A stretch of 64,000 nucleotides of DNA. Source: Acidobacteriaceae bacterium. GTDB lineage: Bacteria > Acidobacteriota > Terriglobia > Bryobacterales > Bryobacteraceae. Positions 1-7,995 of the stretch are shown piece by piece; position 1 is the first letter of the stretch, and each line of letters opens with the position of its first letter. The stretch lies in NCBI GenBank assembly GCA_019240475.1, contig JAFAYI010000034.1:62001-126000 (forward strand), given 5' to 3'. The position numbers and the translations under genes were made by a program. The notes under the pieces were generated by a model that did no database searches, was not told the DNA's origin, and worked only from the letters and a program-made list of their open reading frames with translations.

Positions 1-15
1 CAACCCCATTGAAGG

Positions 16-534
16 CTACGGGCAATCGAAGTACAAAATCTGGCGGTTGCTAGCCTCGCCTACCAGTCGAATAGTCTTCATTGCTTTAAAGCCGGCCTTT
101 TTGAACGCGCGTAAAGATCTGAGGTTCGTTTCCTCAGGATCGGTAATGATTGCGCGAATGATCGGATTCACAAACACAAACTGCTTAAGGAACTCGCCGA
201 TTATGACTGGCCCTAATCCTAACCCCGTCATCCTGAGTTCCCCAATCGCGAGGTCAATACCAGCCGAAGAGGCATCCGCGCCTAACTGTCGCCCATGTTC
301 TGGATAGTCAGACCATAGGTACCACTGAATCCAACCGATTGGCGCGCCTCCGCGCTCTATCAGGAATACGTGGGTTGGCTCGACTCCATCAACACGTGGT
401 CCGTATTTTGCTTCGATACTTGCCAGATTCGCACGCTCATTCCACCAGACGGCGACATGGGGAGCGTGAAGCCACTGCTGCAGCAGCAGAAAGTCGGATC
501 GCTGAAGGGGGCGGAAACAAATGGAAGCAGGCAT
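16..534 (-). CDS. GNAT acetyltransferase, AAC(6')-like
   Basis: This 172-residue protein reads as a cytosolic acetyl-CoA-dependent N-acetyltransferase of the aminoglycoside 6'-N-acetyltransferase branch. Seen in the sequence: an N-terminal RPL segment with HVAVWW, a PIGWIQWY strand, the GLGLGPVIIGEF acetyl-CoA pyrophosphate loop near residues 105-115, and the terminal DPEETNLRSLRAFKKAGF block that typifies AAC(6')-Ib/Ii relatives. The length fits the family and both ends are present. Known members acetylate aminoglycosides. Chromosomal relatives in soil bacteria may have other amine substrates, so resistance is only an inference. It stands alone, with no partner gene visible upstream or downstream on its strand. 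Confidence 0.85.
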   Translation of the reverse strand: MPASICFRPLQRSDFLLLQQWLHAPHVAVWWNERANLASIEAKYGPRVDGVEPTHVFLIERGGAPIGWIQWYLWSDYPEHGRQLGADASSAGIDLAIGELRMTGLGLGPVIIGEFLKQFVFVNPIIRAIITDPEETNLRSLRAFKKAGFKAMKTIRLVGEASNRQILYFDCP

Positions 535-564
535 TCAGGGGCAGGTTTTCTACCGCCAATCATA

Positions 565-592
565 GCCGTTGAAAAATGGCCGTTGAAAAATG
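565..592. repeat. 14-bp perfect tandem duplication
   Basis: The 14-mer GCCGTTGAAAAATG occurs twice head to tail (565-578 and 579-592) in the gap between the acetyltransferase and the NHL protein. It lies just upstream of the acetyltransferase start, so it could sit in that promoter region. No function is evident; replication slippage is the simplest explanation. Confidence 0.8.
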
Positions 593-789
593 CGCGCCTT
601 GTCGCCCGGCTGTAGTCCGGATGTGTAGATCTATCCCTAGGCCGTCACACATGTTCCTACAAAGCGGCCTTCAAAGCCTTCAACTGACCCAGGCGGAATC
701 GGAGGCGCTTCGGTCGAGGATAATGGAACACAAGCCAACAATTTGCCGTGCTGTTATGGTGGCTCAATTCACCTGAGAGGAGAATTGCG

Positions 790-3700
790 ATGAAGCTCGA
801 GCACTGGCCGTTGCTGGCTCTGCTTACGGCGCTCGCCGTGCGGGCACAAACGCCGCCGGATACTATTTCGACTTACGCCGGCGGTGGACCGAATAATGTT
901 CCCGCCATCCAGGCCAATGTGCCGTATCCGCTGAATACTGCGACGGATAGCGCTGGGAACTTCTACATCGTAATGGGAGCGCCGGCCCACGGCGTCCCGC
1001 TGGAATACGTATACAAAGTGAACAGCTCCGGCACATTAACAGTGGTGGCCGGAACTGGCTCGACGAACGGCAGCCCTCCCCAACTGACTCCCACGGCATC
1101 CGCCTCACTGAACAACCCCAACGCGGTGGCCGTCGACTCGTCGGGAAACATTTATATCGCCGATACTCAGGCCAACATCGTCCTGGAGGTCGCAGCCGGC
1201 ACAGGCTTGGTCAGCAGGTTCGCAGGAGGAGGCGACGGTAGCAGTAACAAGGCAACGGATTCCACGCTGAGCCAACCGTACGGGGTGGCCGTGGACAGCG
1301 CCGGGAACGTCTATATCGCGGATACCGGTGACGAGGAGATTCGAAAGGTCACGGCAAGCACTGGAGACATGAGTACGTTCGCCGGCAAAGGCTCGGCTGG
1401 CTACGGAGGCGACGGCGGCCAGGCGACGAACGCGTACCTGAACAACCCTTACGGAGTGGCAGTCGATTCCGCCGGGAACGTTTACATTGCCGACCAGGAC
1501 AACTATCGCATCCGAAAGGTCACGGCGAGCACTGGAATCATCAGCACCATTGCGGGCAATGGAACCAGCGGCTATTCCGGCAATGGCGTGGCGGGGCCCA
1601 GCGCGGAGATCAGTACGGTCGACGGGATCGCATCGGACGCAAGCGGCAACGTCTTCATCGCCGATACCGGGAACTGCGTCGTGCGCGAGGTGAAAGCTGC
1701 AACCGGGATTATCACCACTGTAGCGGGAACGCCGGGACAGTGTGGCTTCTCGGGCGACGGCGGCTTGAGCACCAGCGCGAAATTGAATTCCGCTTATGGC
1801 GTATCGGTGGACAAGTCGGACAACATGTATATCGCCGACTTCCAGAATCTGCGCGTTCGCAAGGCGGCATTGGGAGGAAAGATAAGCACCGTCGCCGGGA
1901 ACGGATTGCTTCACTATACGGCGGGCAGTACGGCACTCGAGGCGGCGCTTTATCTCCCCCAGAGCGCGACAGTTGATTCTTCCGGGGACGTGTATATTGC
2001 GGACACCGGAAACTGCGTGGTTCGAAAGGTGGCCGCGGAGACGGGCGACATTAGCACGATCGCCGGAACGCCGGACTCCTGCGGTTACGGCGGCGATGGA
2101 GGTGCAGCCACCAGTGCTCTATTGAACGATCCGACGAAAGCCATCTTGGATTCCTCCGGCAATCTCTACATCTCGGATGAGTTGAATTGCGCCATTCGCA
2201 AGATCACGGCTAGCACCGGGGATATCAGTACCGTTGCGGGTACGCCGGGGTCGTGCGGATATAGCGGAAACGGAGGCGCAGCCACCAGCGCGGAACTGAA
2301 CCAGCCTACTGGCATTGCTTTCGACGCCTCAGGCAACCTGTATATCGCGGACCAGGGAAATGCGGTCGTCCGCAAAGTGGCCGCGGCAACGCAAGAAATT
2401 ACGACGGTGGCTGGAAATCATGCCGCTAACCCTGACCGCGTATTCTCTGGCGGAGGCGGCCCCGCAACCAGTGCATCGTTGGTTCAACCTTGGGATGTGG
2501 CCTTGGATGCACAGGGCAACCTGTATATCGCGGATTCCGGCGACTCGGGTGTGTTTATAGTCAATCCCAGCGGAATCATCAATCCGTTCGCGGGCGGCAC
2601 AGATGGTTTCAATGGTGACGGTCTGGCGCTTCAGTGCTACCTGGCTCGTCCCATGGGCGTGGGCGTGGATCCGGCTGGCGATGTGTTGATCGGGGATACA
2701 TATAACGACCGAGTTCGCTGGGTGGATCGACAAGGAATGCTGCACACAATAGCGGGAAGCTCAGGGACAAATGGCAACATTGGCCTGGGTGACGGGCAGC
2801 CTGCAACCCAAGGGGTGCTGGGCCTGCCTGCGGGTGTCGCCACCGATTCTTCGGGCAACATCTACATCGGCGATACGCAAGATAACCGCATTCGCCTGGT
2901 TACAGCCATCGCGAATGTGAATGCTTCTACATACAGCCTAATCTTCGCGCCGCAGTTACAGGGCAGCCCCAGCAGCCCGCAGACGATTACCTTGACCGGT
3001 GTGGGCGCATCCACCATCAGCAGCATCACGGCAACTGGCGATTTTGCGCAGACGAACAATTGCCCCGGCAGCCTGGCATCGGGAGCGAGTTGCACGATCA
3101 ACGTGACATTTACGCCAACAGCGGAGGGGACCAGAACCGGCACGCTGGTGGTCAACACCAACGGCTTCTTCAATCCTAGTTTCACGATCAAGCTGCAGGG
3201 TGCCAGCGGGCTGATCTACTCACCTTCTATCGTTTACTTTGGCGGCGCCAAGGTGGGGACGACAACCAGCGTCCAAACGCTCACGTTTACGAATGACTCG
3301 GCGGCGGCGATTACGTTTAGCAGCGCAACCACTTCGAGCACGAACTTTACCATCGTCAGCAACACCTGCACGGGAAGTATCGCGAAGGGCAAGACCTGCA
3401 CTATCGGCATGAACTTCAAACCTACGACCAGCGGGGCCGCGAGTGGCACCCTGACGGTGAAGGACAGCGATAACTCGAGCCCGCAATCGATCGCGCTGCA
3501 CGGCACCGGGATCGCAACGAGCATTTCACCAGCCAGCTTGGCTTTCGGGACGGTGCCGGCGGGAACAGGAAAGACTCTGACCACCACCGTGACGAATCTG
3601 GGAACGGGTCCTTTGACGGGCTTCGCCGGGAACTTGAGCGGTTCGGGCGACAGCGATTATACGTTCACCACCACGTGCGGGGCAACACTGGCGGGGGGCG

Positions 3701-3828
3701 CGAGCTGCACCTTCAGCGTTACCTTCCGGCCTTGGCAAAAGGTCCCGTACTCCGCGACCCTCGGCATACAGAACAACGAGAAAACGTATCCCGGATGGCC
3801 AGTCCCGTTGTCGGGGACCGGCGGCTGA
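790..3828 (+). CDS. Secreted NHL-repeat beta-propeller protein with C-terminal ASH/choice-of-anchor domains
   Basis: The product (1012 residues) starts at the ATG preceded by GAGAGGAG. A more upstream in-frame ATG at 748 lacks such a site. Residues 1-20 form a signal peptide. Roughly residues 25-710 are about ten tandem NHL units built on the pattern GVAVDSAGNVYIAD..N..IRKV...G.ISTIAGNG, which fold as beta-propeller blades. Residues from about 725 to the end are three Ig-like ASH/choice-of-anchor D modules with paired Cys (NNCPGSL..GASC, TCTGS..GKTC, TTCGATL..GASC), which probably form disulfides. Such proteins are abundant in Acidobacteria and are extracellular or surface binding modules without known enzymatic activity. 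It is apparently monocistronic and followed by a hairpin at 3873-3898. Confidence 0.88.
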   Translation: MKLEHWPLLALLTALAVRAQTPPDTISTYAGGGPNNVPAIQANVPYPLNTATDSAGNFYIVMGAPAHGVPLEYVYKVNSSGTLTVVAGTGSTNGSPPQLTPTASASLNNPNAVAVDSSGNIYIADTQANIVLEVAAGTGLVSRFAGGGDGSSNKATDSTLSQPYGVAVDSAGNVYIADTGDEEIRKVTASTGDMSTFAGKGSAGYGGDGGQATNAYLNNPYGVAVDSAGNVYIADQDNYRIRKVTASTGIISTIAGNGTSGYSGNGVAGPSAEISTVDGIASDASGNVFIADTGNCVVREVKAATGIITTVAGTPGQCGFSGDGGLSTSAKLNSAYGVSVDKSDNMYIADFQNLRVRKAALGGKISTVAGNGLLHYTAGSTALEAALYLPQSATVDSSGDVYIADTGNCVVRKVAAETGDISTIAGTPDSCGYGGDGGAATSALLNDPTKAILDSSGNLYISDELNCAIRKITASTGDISTVAGTPGSCGYSGNGGAATSAELNQPTGIAFDASGNLYIADQGNAVVRKVAAATQEITTVAGNHAANPDRVFSGGGGPATSASLVQPWDVALDAQGNLYIADSGDSGVFIVNPSGIINPFAGGTDGFNGDGLALQCYLARPMGVGVDPAGDVLIGDTYNDRVRWVDRQGMLHTIAGSSGTNGNIGLGDGQPATQGVLGLPAGVATDSSGNIYIGDTQDNRIRLVTAIANVNASTYSLIFAPQLQGSPSSPQTITLTGVGASTISSITATGDFAQTNNCPGSLASGASCTINVTFTPTAEGTRTGTLVVNTNGFFNPSFTIKLQGASGLIYSPSIVYFGGAKVGTTTSVQTLTFTNDSAAAITFSSATTSSTNFTIVSNTCTGSIAKGKTCTIGMNFKPTTSGAASGTLTVKDSDNSSPQSIALHGTGIATSISPASLAFGTVPAGTGKTLTTTVTNLGTGPLTGFAGNLSGSGDSDYTFTTTCGATLAGGASCTFSVTFRPWQKVPYSATLGIQNNEKTYPGWPVPLSGTGG

Positions 3829-4211
3829 GCGGATGCCGAAGAGCAGCTGCCCCTGCACGCTTCGGAATGAGCCTAAACGCAGCCCGGCCTGCGTTTAGTT
3901 CCCCGTTCGGAATCTGTGTCCTGTCTTGCTCGTCACCTACAAACGGTGAATACCGTAACGCGATGCTCGATCAATGGTCTGGCGGTCCCTCCCGCATACC
4001 TACCGCAAACTGCAACTGCGAACGACTGGTCCGGCAGGGTAGAGTAACCTCACAATCCAGACCCGAGACGGACTAGCAAAGCCTTGGCCGTTACAGACGA
4101 GTTACTTCGAAACGGGTCTGATTTTCTGGGTAGCGCGACGACGGAGGAGCACCAGGGAATTCGCAGCAGACTTACACGGCATGTGTCTGGTAACTCGTAG
4201 CTCTGGGATGC
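3829..4211. other. Intergenic gap, no convincing gene
   Basis: The gap between the convergently oriented NHL gene and the small membrane protein contains a perfect 10-bp hairpin just after the NHL stop and otherwise no conserved-looking frame. The open frames crossing it have no start context or recognisable motif. Confidence 0.6.
3873..3898 (+). terminator. Hairpin, probable terminator of the NHL gene
   Basis: CTAAACGCAG (3873-3882) and CTGCGTTTAG (3889-3898) form a perfect 10-bp stem with a 6-nt CCCGGC loop, 44 bases after the NHL stop. Only TT follows before CCCC, so it is a weak intrinsic terminator at best, or a 3'-end stabilising hairpin. Confidence 0.5.
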
Positions 4212-4838
4212 CTACTCCAGACTTGCGGTTCGTTTTAATCGGCGTAGCATCCGCCACAAGAGAAGAGTAATCAGCGCAGACGCGATAACATTTCGCAGCC
4301 AAGCTGCCGCAGTCTTTCCAAGCGCCATGGCCGGACTTACGCAAACCCAATCGAGAAACGTATTCACAATTTGGTGCGCAAAGGTTTGTAAAGGTTCCGG
4401 GAGATCATAAATGACGACAAGGAACGAGTATTGAACAGCCGAGTGCCCAAGAGCCAAATGCGTGTTTTCGTGATACCACCCGACCGGAGACGCATCCGGT
4501 TCAGGTGGTGCGAACACAAAGAAATAACGGTCTCCGTTCAGTCGCCCCTCCCCGCTGTCCCACCTAGTTCGAGACGGATCGATGATGGCGACTCCTTGAC
4601 CTGGCTTCACGTAGAGATTTGCATGCTTGATCGGATCGGGGTCGGTTGGACGGATTTGGAGGCAGCCGTCGATTATTTCGCCAAGGTCTTTCACCCACAC
4701 GGGTTTCCTAATCAGGTGCTTCCAAGAGCTACACGTTTGGCCGGGTTTGGCGATGAGCAAGAAATGGATTGGGGCGGAGGGAGGCTCGCAGAGAATCGGG
4801 AACAGCAGAGTTATGACCAGAAACAGCAACAGCAACAC
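4212..4838 (-). CDS. Hypothetical membrane-anchored protein
   Basis: I do not recognise this 208-residue protein. It begins at a GTG, and its first 17 residues are a strongly hydrophobic segment (VLLLLFLVITLLFPIL, with the initial GTG read as Met) acting as a signal anchor. A second hydrophobic stretch lies near residues 185-196 and is followed by a basic tail (RRLKR). The middle is polar and contains GWYHENTHLALGH, a histidine-rich stretch near residues 123-135 that could bind metal, although no family is evident. The frame stays open further upstream, so the true start could be a few codons earlier. It is divergent from the small protein at 4944 and lies in the AT-richer accessory stretch. 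Confidence 0.5.
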   Translation of the reverse strand: MLLLLFLVITLLFPILCEPPSAPIHFLLIAKPGQTCSSWKHLIRKPVWVKDLGEIIDGCLQIRPTDPDPIKHANLYVKPGQGVAIIDPSRTRWDSGEGRLNGDRYFFVFAPPEPDASPVGWYHENTHLALGHSAVQYSFLVVIYDLPEPLQTFAHQIVNTFLDWVCVSPAMALGKTAAAWLRNVIASALITLLLWRMLRRLKRTASLE

Positions 4839-4943
4839 GGCCCAGAATCCGCGAAAGAACCCTGAGGGGCCGGACGGAAGTGCGCCGAAAGTGGGCAGTC
4901 TGGTCAGGCATCCCCTCCATTTATTGAGGTATGATAGCTATGA

Positions 4944-5240
4944 ATGACGGCCCTATTCGGCCAACATAGCCATCGCTGGTACTTGTGGTCTGTTGGTTCG
5001 GCAGCATGCGTGCTGATGCTGTTCAGACTTTTCGAATATGTTGCGATCTGGCAAGGTGCCAGCGGTCGGGCGGTCATCCAGCAGATTGGCTCAGACTTTC
5101 TCGGCCTGCTAGGACTCTTTGCGGTGTTGGCTTTCGCAACGCTTATCCTGATGATTGCGGCACGAATTGGTGCATGGTCTCTCAGCCGCGCGTACAGGTC
5201 TCTAGTACGTAGGCAAACGGAGCGAGTAAATTTCAGGTAA
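4944..5240 (+). CDS. Small two-helix membrane protein, function unknown
   Basis: This 98-residue protein has two predicted transmembrane helices, roughly residues 14-34 (LWSVGSAACVLMLFRLFEYVAI) and 53-74 (LGLLGLFAVLAFATLILMIAA), with a basic C-terminal tail (RAYRSLVRRQTERVNFR). No family is recognised. A TATGAT hexamer at 4930-4935 lies only 8 bases before the ATG and would give a nearly leaderless transcript if it is a real -10 box; no matching -35 is seen. It is head-to-head with the membrane protein ending at 4212. Coding status rests on the clear TM pattern and an acceptable start. Confidence 0.45.
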   Translation: MTALFGQHSHRWYLWSVGSAACVLMLFRLFEYVAIWQGASGRAVIQQIGSDFLGLLGLFAVLAFATLILMIAARIGAWSLSRAYRSLVRRQTERVNFR

Positions 5241-5571
5241 CGGCTGCGCTTCACATTTTCATTCTGCTCGTTTTCAGAACATTTCTTCAAGAAACTGTTT
5301 CCACGATTGAGAGGTGCTGTTCCGCGAGGGAGGGCTTTTTCGCCTTATAGGAACTGGGTAGTCAAGCACTAAGGCAGAAAAGAAAAGGTTGTAAGGTGCG
5401 ACCCGGCCAATTTCTCGGCCACCTGTAGTCTGCCCAGACACGATCTGCTCAGAAGCGTGACGCTGAGAAACTTGAGTGGCATGTTTGCGTGGCCAGCGCT
5501 GGTTAGGCGCAAGCTTGTGCGGCCTACACTCGCGCGGATGATATACTCCGGCAGAGGTCCGAAAGGCGATA
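5241..5571. other. Intergenic gap before the HTH-sensor gene
   Basis: No supported gene is seen. The minus-strand open frame running through here continues antisense into the HTH coding region and shows no motif. A TATACT hexamer at 5542-5547, 24 bases before the HTH start codon, could be a -10 element, but no good -35 lies at 16-18 bp. Confidence 0.5.
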
Positions 5572-6846
5572 ATGCAGAATCGTAGCCTTAAGCTGCGGTT
5601 GGCTGAGATCTTAAAAGCCAAACGTCCGAACGATAAATTGACGATGGTTGCTGAAGATCTTGGAATTTCGGACACCACCTTGCGCAAGTACCTGCGAAAC
5701 GAGGCGCTTACGTTTGAGCGCCGCGTTCTCGAACGCTTATGTGACTACCTTGACGTAGGAATCGAGGATCTCATCGAGTTGGTTCCCTGCGATTTTTTTC
5801 CGCCGAGCAAGCGTGTCACAGTGCTCCGCAATAGGCGCGGCAGCCCTGACGATTATGAAATGCTGGGCAAGCTTGAGCACCTTTTTTCCCAGAACAATAT
5901 AGGAATTGAGGAAGAAACTTGCGATGGTCCGAACGACATAGCCGCTTGCATAAAAGCTCAAGACTGCCTGATTGTCGGTTCTCCGAGAAACAACGCTGCG
6001 GGTGCAATCGCAATGTGCACTTTGTTTCAAGCCGGCTACTCCGATCCATCACGTGAAAACCGCCGGAAACTTCCGTTCGTCATGCATGTGCCTCATGAGT
6101 GGCATGAGACCACCGCGGTTATGCAGAACCCTGCCCGCGACCGGCAGAACCCCGCGCAATGCCAGCTTGTGATCGCGACCTCCGCCGATAACCTGTCAGA
6201 CAAGGAAACCACTATTGCGGCCGATTATTTTCCCCAGGATAAGTTCGAATCCGAGGAGATAACGGACGGTAAAGATCTTGGTTTCGTGTTCGTCGCCGAC
6301 CATTCATCCAGTACTGACGGGACTCGGCGGCGCACTTACTGGGTCAGCGGATTTACTAGCATCGGGACTCTTGCCTCTACTCGTGTGATCGAATCAGAGC
6401 TTCGAAGCTTCAGCATCGACAAACCGGGTGGATACGTGCTGGCTGTCATTCAGGCTAGATTTTCGAAACCGACTCAATCGCGGCGCCGGAACCTGGAGGA
6501 TTATCACGTCGTGCATACGCTGCGCGGGACCCTTCCCTTGGTGGCACAAGTTGTCGAGGAAGAGGATCTCGAAGACACTTTTCACAACGCACGCATGCAG
6601 AAACTGCGCGCGCGAATTGAGAAGAGTTGGCGGCCTATGCGGCCAGAGGAAAAGCCGCTGCTGGAGCAGTTCTATGACCGCGAACTCCGCGGTCTGTCCA
6701 ACACATCATTTGGCGGAATTCTGAAGAGCCTCCCGACCTATGCTACGATTCCAGCGAATAGACGGTCTGAGCCTTTCACCCAATACCTTCAGAAGCTGAG
6801 GGATTTGCGCGATAAGGGCGAGAGCGGCCTGTTCCCTGGAGAATGA
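5572..6846 (+). CDS. HTH regulator with Rossmann-like sensor domain
   Basis: This 424-residue protein has an N-terminal helix-turn-helix (about residues 5-60, with AEDLGISDTTLRKYLRNE as the recognition unit). It is followed by a larger alpha/beta domain with the elements DCLIVGSPRNNAAG (about residues 127-140) and VSGFTSIGTLAS (about 259-270). From memory, these two glycine-rich elements recur in bacterial HTH fusions of unknown ligand; I cannot name the family. The stop overlaps the start of the ImmA/IrrE peptidase gene by ATGA, so the two are co-translated. By analogy with ImmR/ImmA and DdrO/IrrE, this protein is the likely transcriptional regulator and possibly the protease substrate. That role is inferred. 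Base composition looks AT-richer than the flanking housekeeping genes. Confidence 0.7.
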   Translation: MQNRSLKLRLAEILKAKRPNDKLTMVAEDLGISDTTLRKYLRNEALTFERRVLERLCDYLDVGIEDLIELVPCDFFPPSKRVTVLRNRRGSPDDYEMLGKLEHLFSQNNIGIEEETCDGPNDIAACIKAQDCLIVGSPRNNAAGAIAMCTLFQAGYSDPSRENRRKLPFVMHVPHEWHETTAVMQNPARDRQNPAQCQLVIATSADNLSDKETTIAADYFPQDKFESEEITDGKDLGFVFVADHSSSTDGTRRRTYWVSGFTSIGTLASTRVIESELRSFSIDKPGGYVLAVIQARFSKPTQSRRRNLEDYHVVHTLRGTLPLVAQVVEEEDLEDTFHNARMQKLRARIEKSWRPMRPEEKPLLEQFYDRELRGLSNTSFGGILKSLPTYATIPANRRSEPFTQYLQKLRDLRDKGESGLFPGE

Positions 6847-7673
6847 AGCGTCGGAATTGGCGAGCGGAAATCGTTTCCTTCACTGATCACCTGCTACGTA
6901 GCTGTCAACCGCTGAATTTTCCGGTCGATCTAGGAAAGCTCGCCAAAAGCCGCGCGATTGAGGGTATCCGGTTCCGGCCCATGCCGAGCGACGGAGCCAT
7001 CGAAGTTACCAAAGATGGATTTCAGGTACATATGTGCTCCCATAAAGAGCAGAGCGTTCGCCTAGCTGCCGTGGAGACGACTAAACTCAAGCCGCGGGAG
7101 CGCTTTACTCTAGCGCACGAAATTATTCATACCTTCTTCTATGATGAGCAGTTGCGGCCTATCCGTCCCGCACCCTCAATAGCGTTGTTAGAGTGGCTGT
7201 GCAACTATGGTGCCGCTCGTTTGTTGCTTCCGGAGTTTTTGCTTGAGCGTGAGCTCGGACCTGGCGGTCGCTTCGATTCGCTTGAGATGGCGCAGGATCT
7301 TGCCGACTCCGCTGGGGTGTCAACCTCTGTCGTCGTGCGTCGCCTGGACGAATGTCGAGACCTGAAACAGCAGGATTACGCCCTGATGCTTTTTGAGAAA
7401 GACGAAAGCGGTGGGATAAGACTGTTGGGGGCCTGCTTAAGCGGTGTTTTTTCAACAATGACCAAACCCAAACTCTACGCCTCCCCGCCACGCTGGGTGT
7501 CCAGGCTTGCACCAACAATCACGTCCCCGGCAATTGGCTCAGCTCGAATCCCTCACGATGAGCGTTGGGATTACGTCAGTCGTGTGGTTCCAATGAGCAA
7601 GATGCAGAGTCGCCTGTTTGTCGAGATCAGGTTGGTTCTGAAAATAAAGAAATCTCCGAGTCAATCTCACTGA
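6843..7673 (+). CDS. ImmA/IrrE family zinc metallopeptidase (M78)
   Basis: This 276-residue protein carries the M78 signature: FTLAHEIIH with the zinc-binding HEXXH at about residues 92-96, followed by LEWLCNYGAARLLLPE, which matches the usual E..AN.FAAELLMP helix in position, although the usual acidic ligand has to be assigned with care here. Family members cleave cognate HTH repressors in response to DNA damage or mobile-element signals. It overlaps the upstream HTH-sensor gene by 4 bases (ATGA), so the pair forms one translation-coupled unit. The roughly 100-residue C-terminal domain (from about residue 180) is longer than in minimal ImmA and might be a sensory or substrate-docking part. 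No integrase or phage gene accompanies it. Confidence 0.85.
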   Translation: MKRRNWRAEIVSFTDHLLRSCQPLNFPVDLGKLAKSRAIEGIRFRPMPSDGAIEVTKDGFQVHMCSHKEQSVRLAAVETTKLKPRERFTLAHEIIHTFFYDEQLRPIRPAPSIALLEWLCNYGAARLLLPEFLLERELGPGGRFDSLEMAQDLADSAGVSTSVVVRRLDECRDLKQQDYALMLFEKDESGGIRLLGACLSGVFSTMTKPKLYASPPRWVSRLAPTITSPAIGSARIPHDERWDYVSRVVPMSKMQSRLFVEIRLVLKIKKSPSQSH

Positions 7674-7995
7674 TCGAAGAGCTGTCGCCCTATTCGGTAC
7701 GAAGGATCGACTCAGTGAACCTTCCGGACTCCGCAAGAGAAGACAGCCCGGAGCTTATTCACTTCTAGTGCCCGGGCGCTGTATGAAGCGATAGTTTATT
7801 CCCCGACAGGCTTCAGCTTTCACGAATCGCGCAAAGTCCGCATATATTTCCCCATGTTGTTCCGAAGTTGTGGCAGGAGCACGGACAAGCCATCAATGGC
7901 CCGGCGTTCGCGGCCACGGGGCGCAACGCACCGATTGCCGGCCACCGGCTCGCAATTCGGAAACTAAACTCTGGGCCGTCGGCCCGCTATCCTAC
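7674..7995. other. Intergenic gap between convergent genes
   Basis: The space between the peptidase and the 3' end of the permease gene has no supported gene. A short GGGCC-GTC-GGCCC inverted repeat is present near 7976-7988 but its loop is too short for a classic terminator. Confidence 0.5.

Noticed and set aside
7565..7768. Plus-strand 67-codon frame overlapping the end of the ImmA-like gene
   Set aside because: Only its last third is outside the peptidase gene, with no start context or motif; a frameshifted extension of the peptidase was considered but its C-terminus reads normally.
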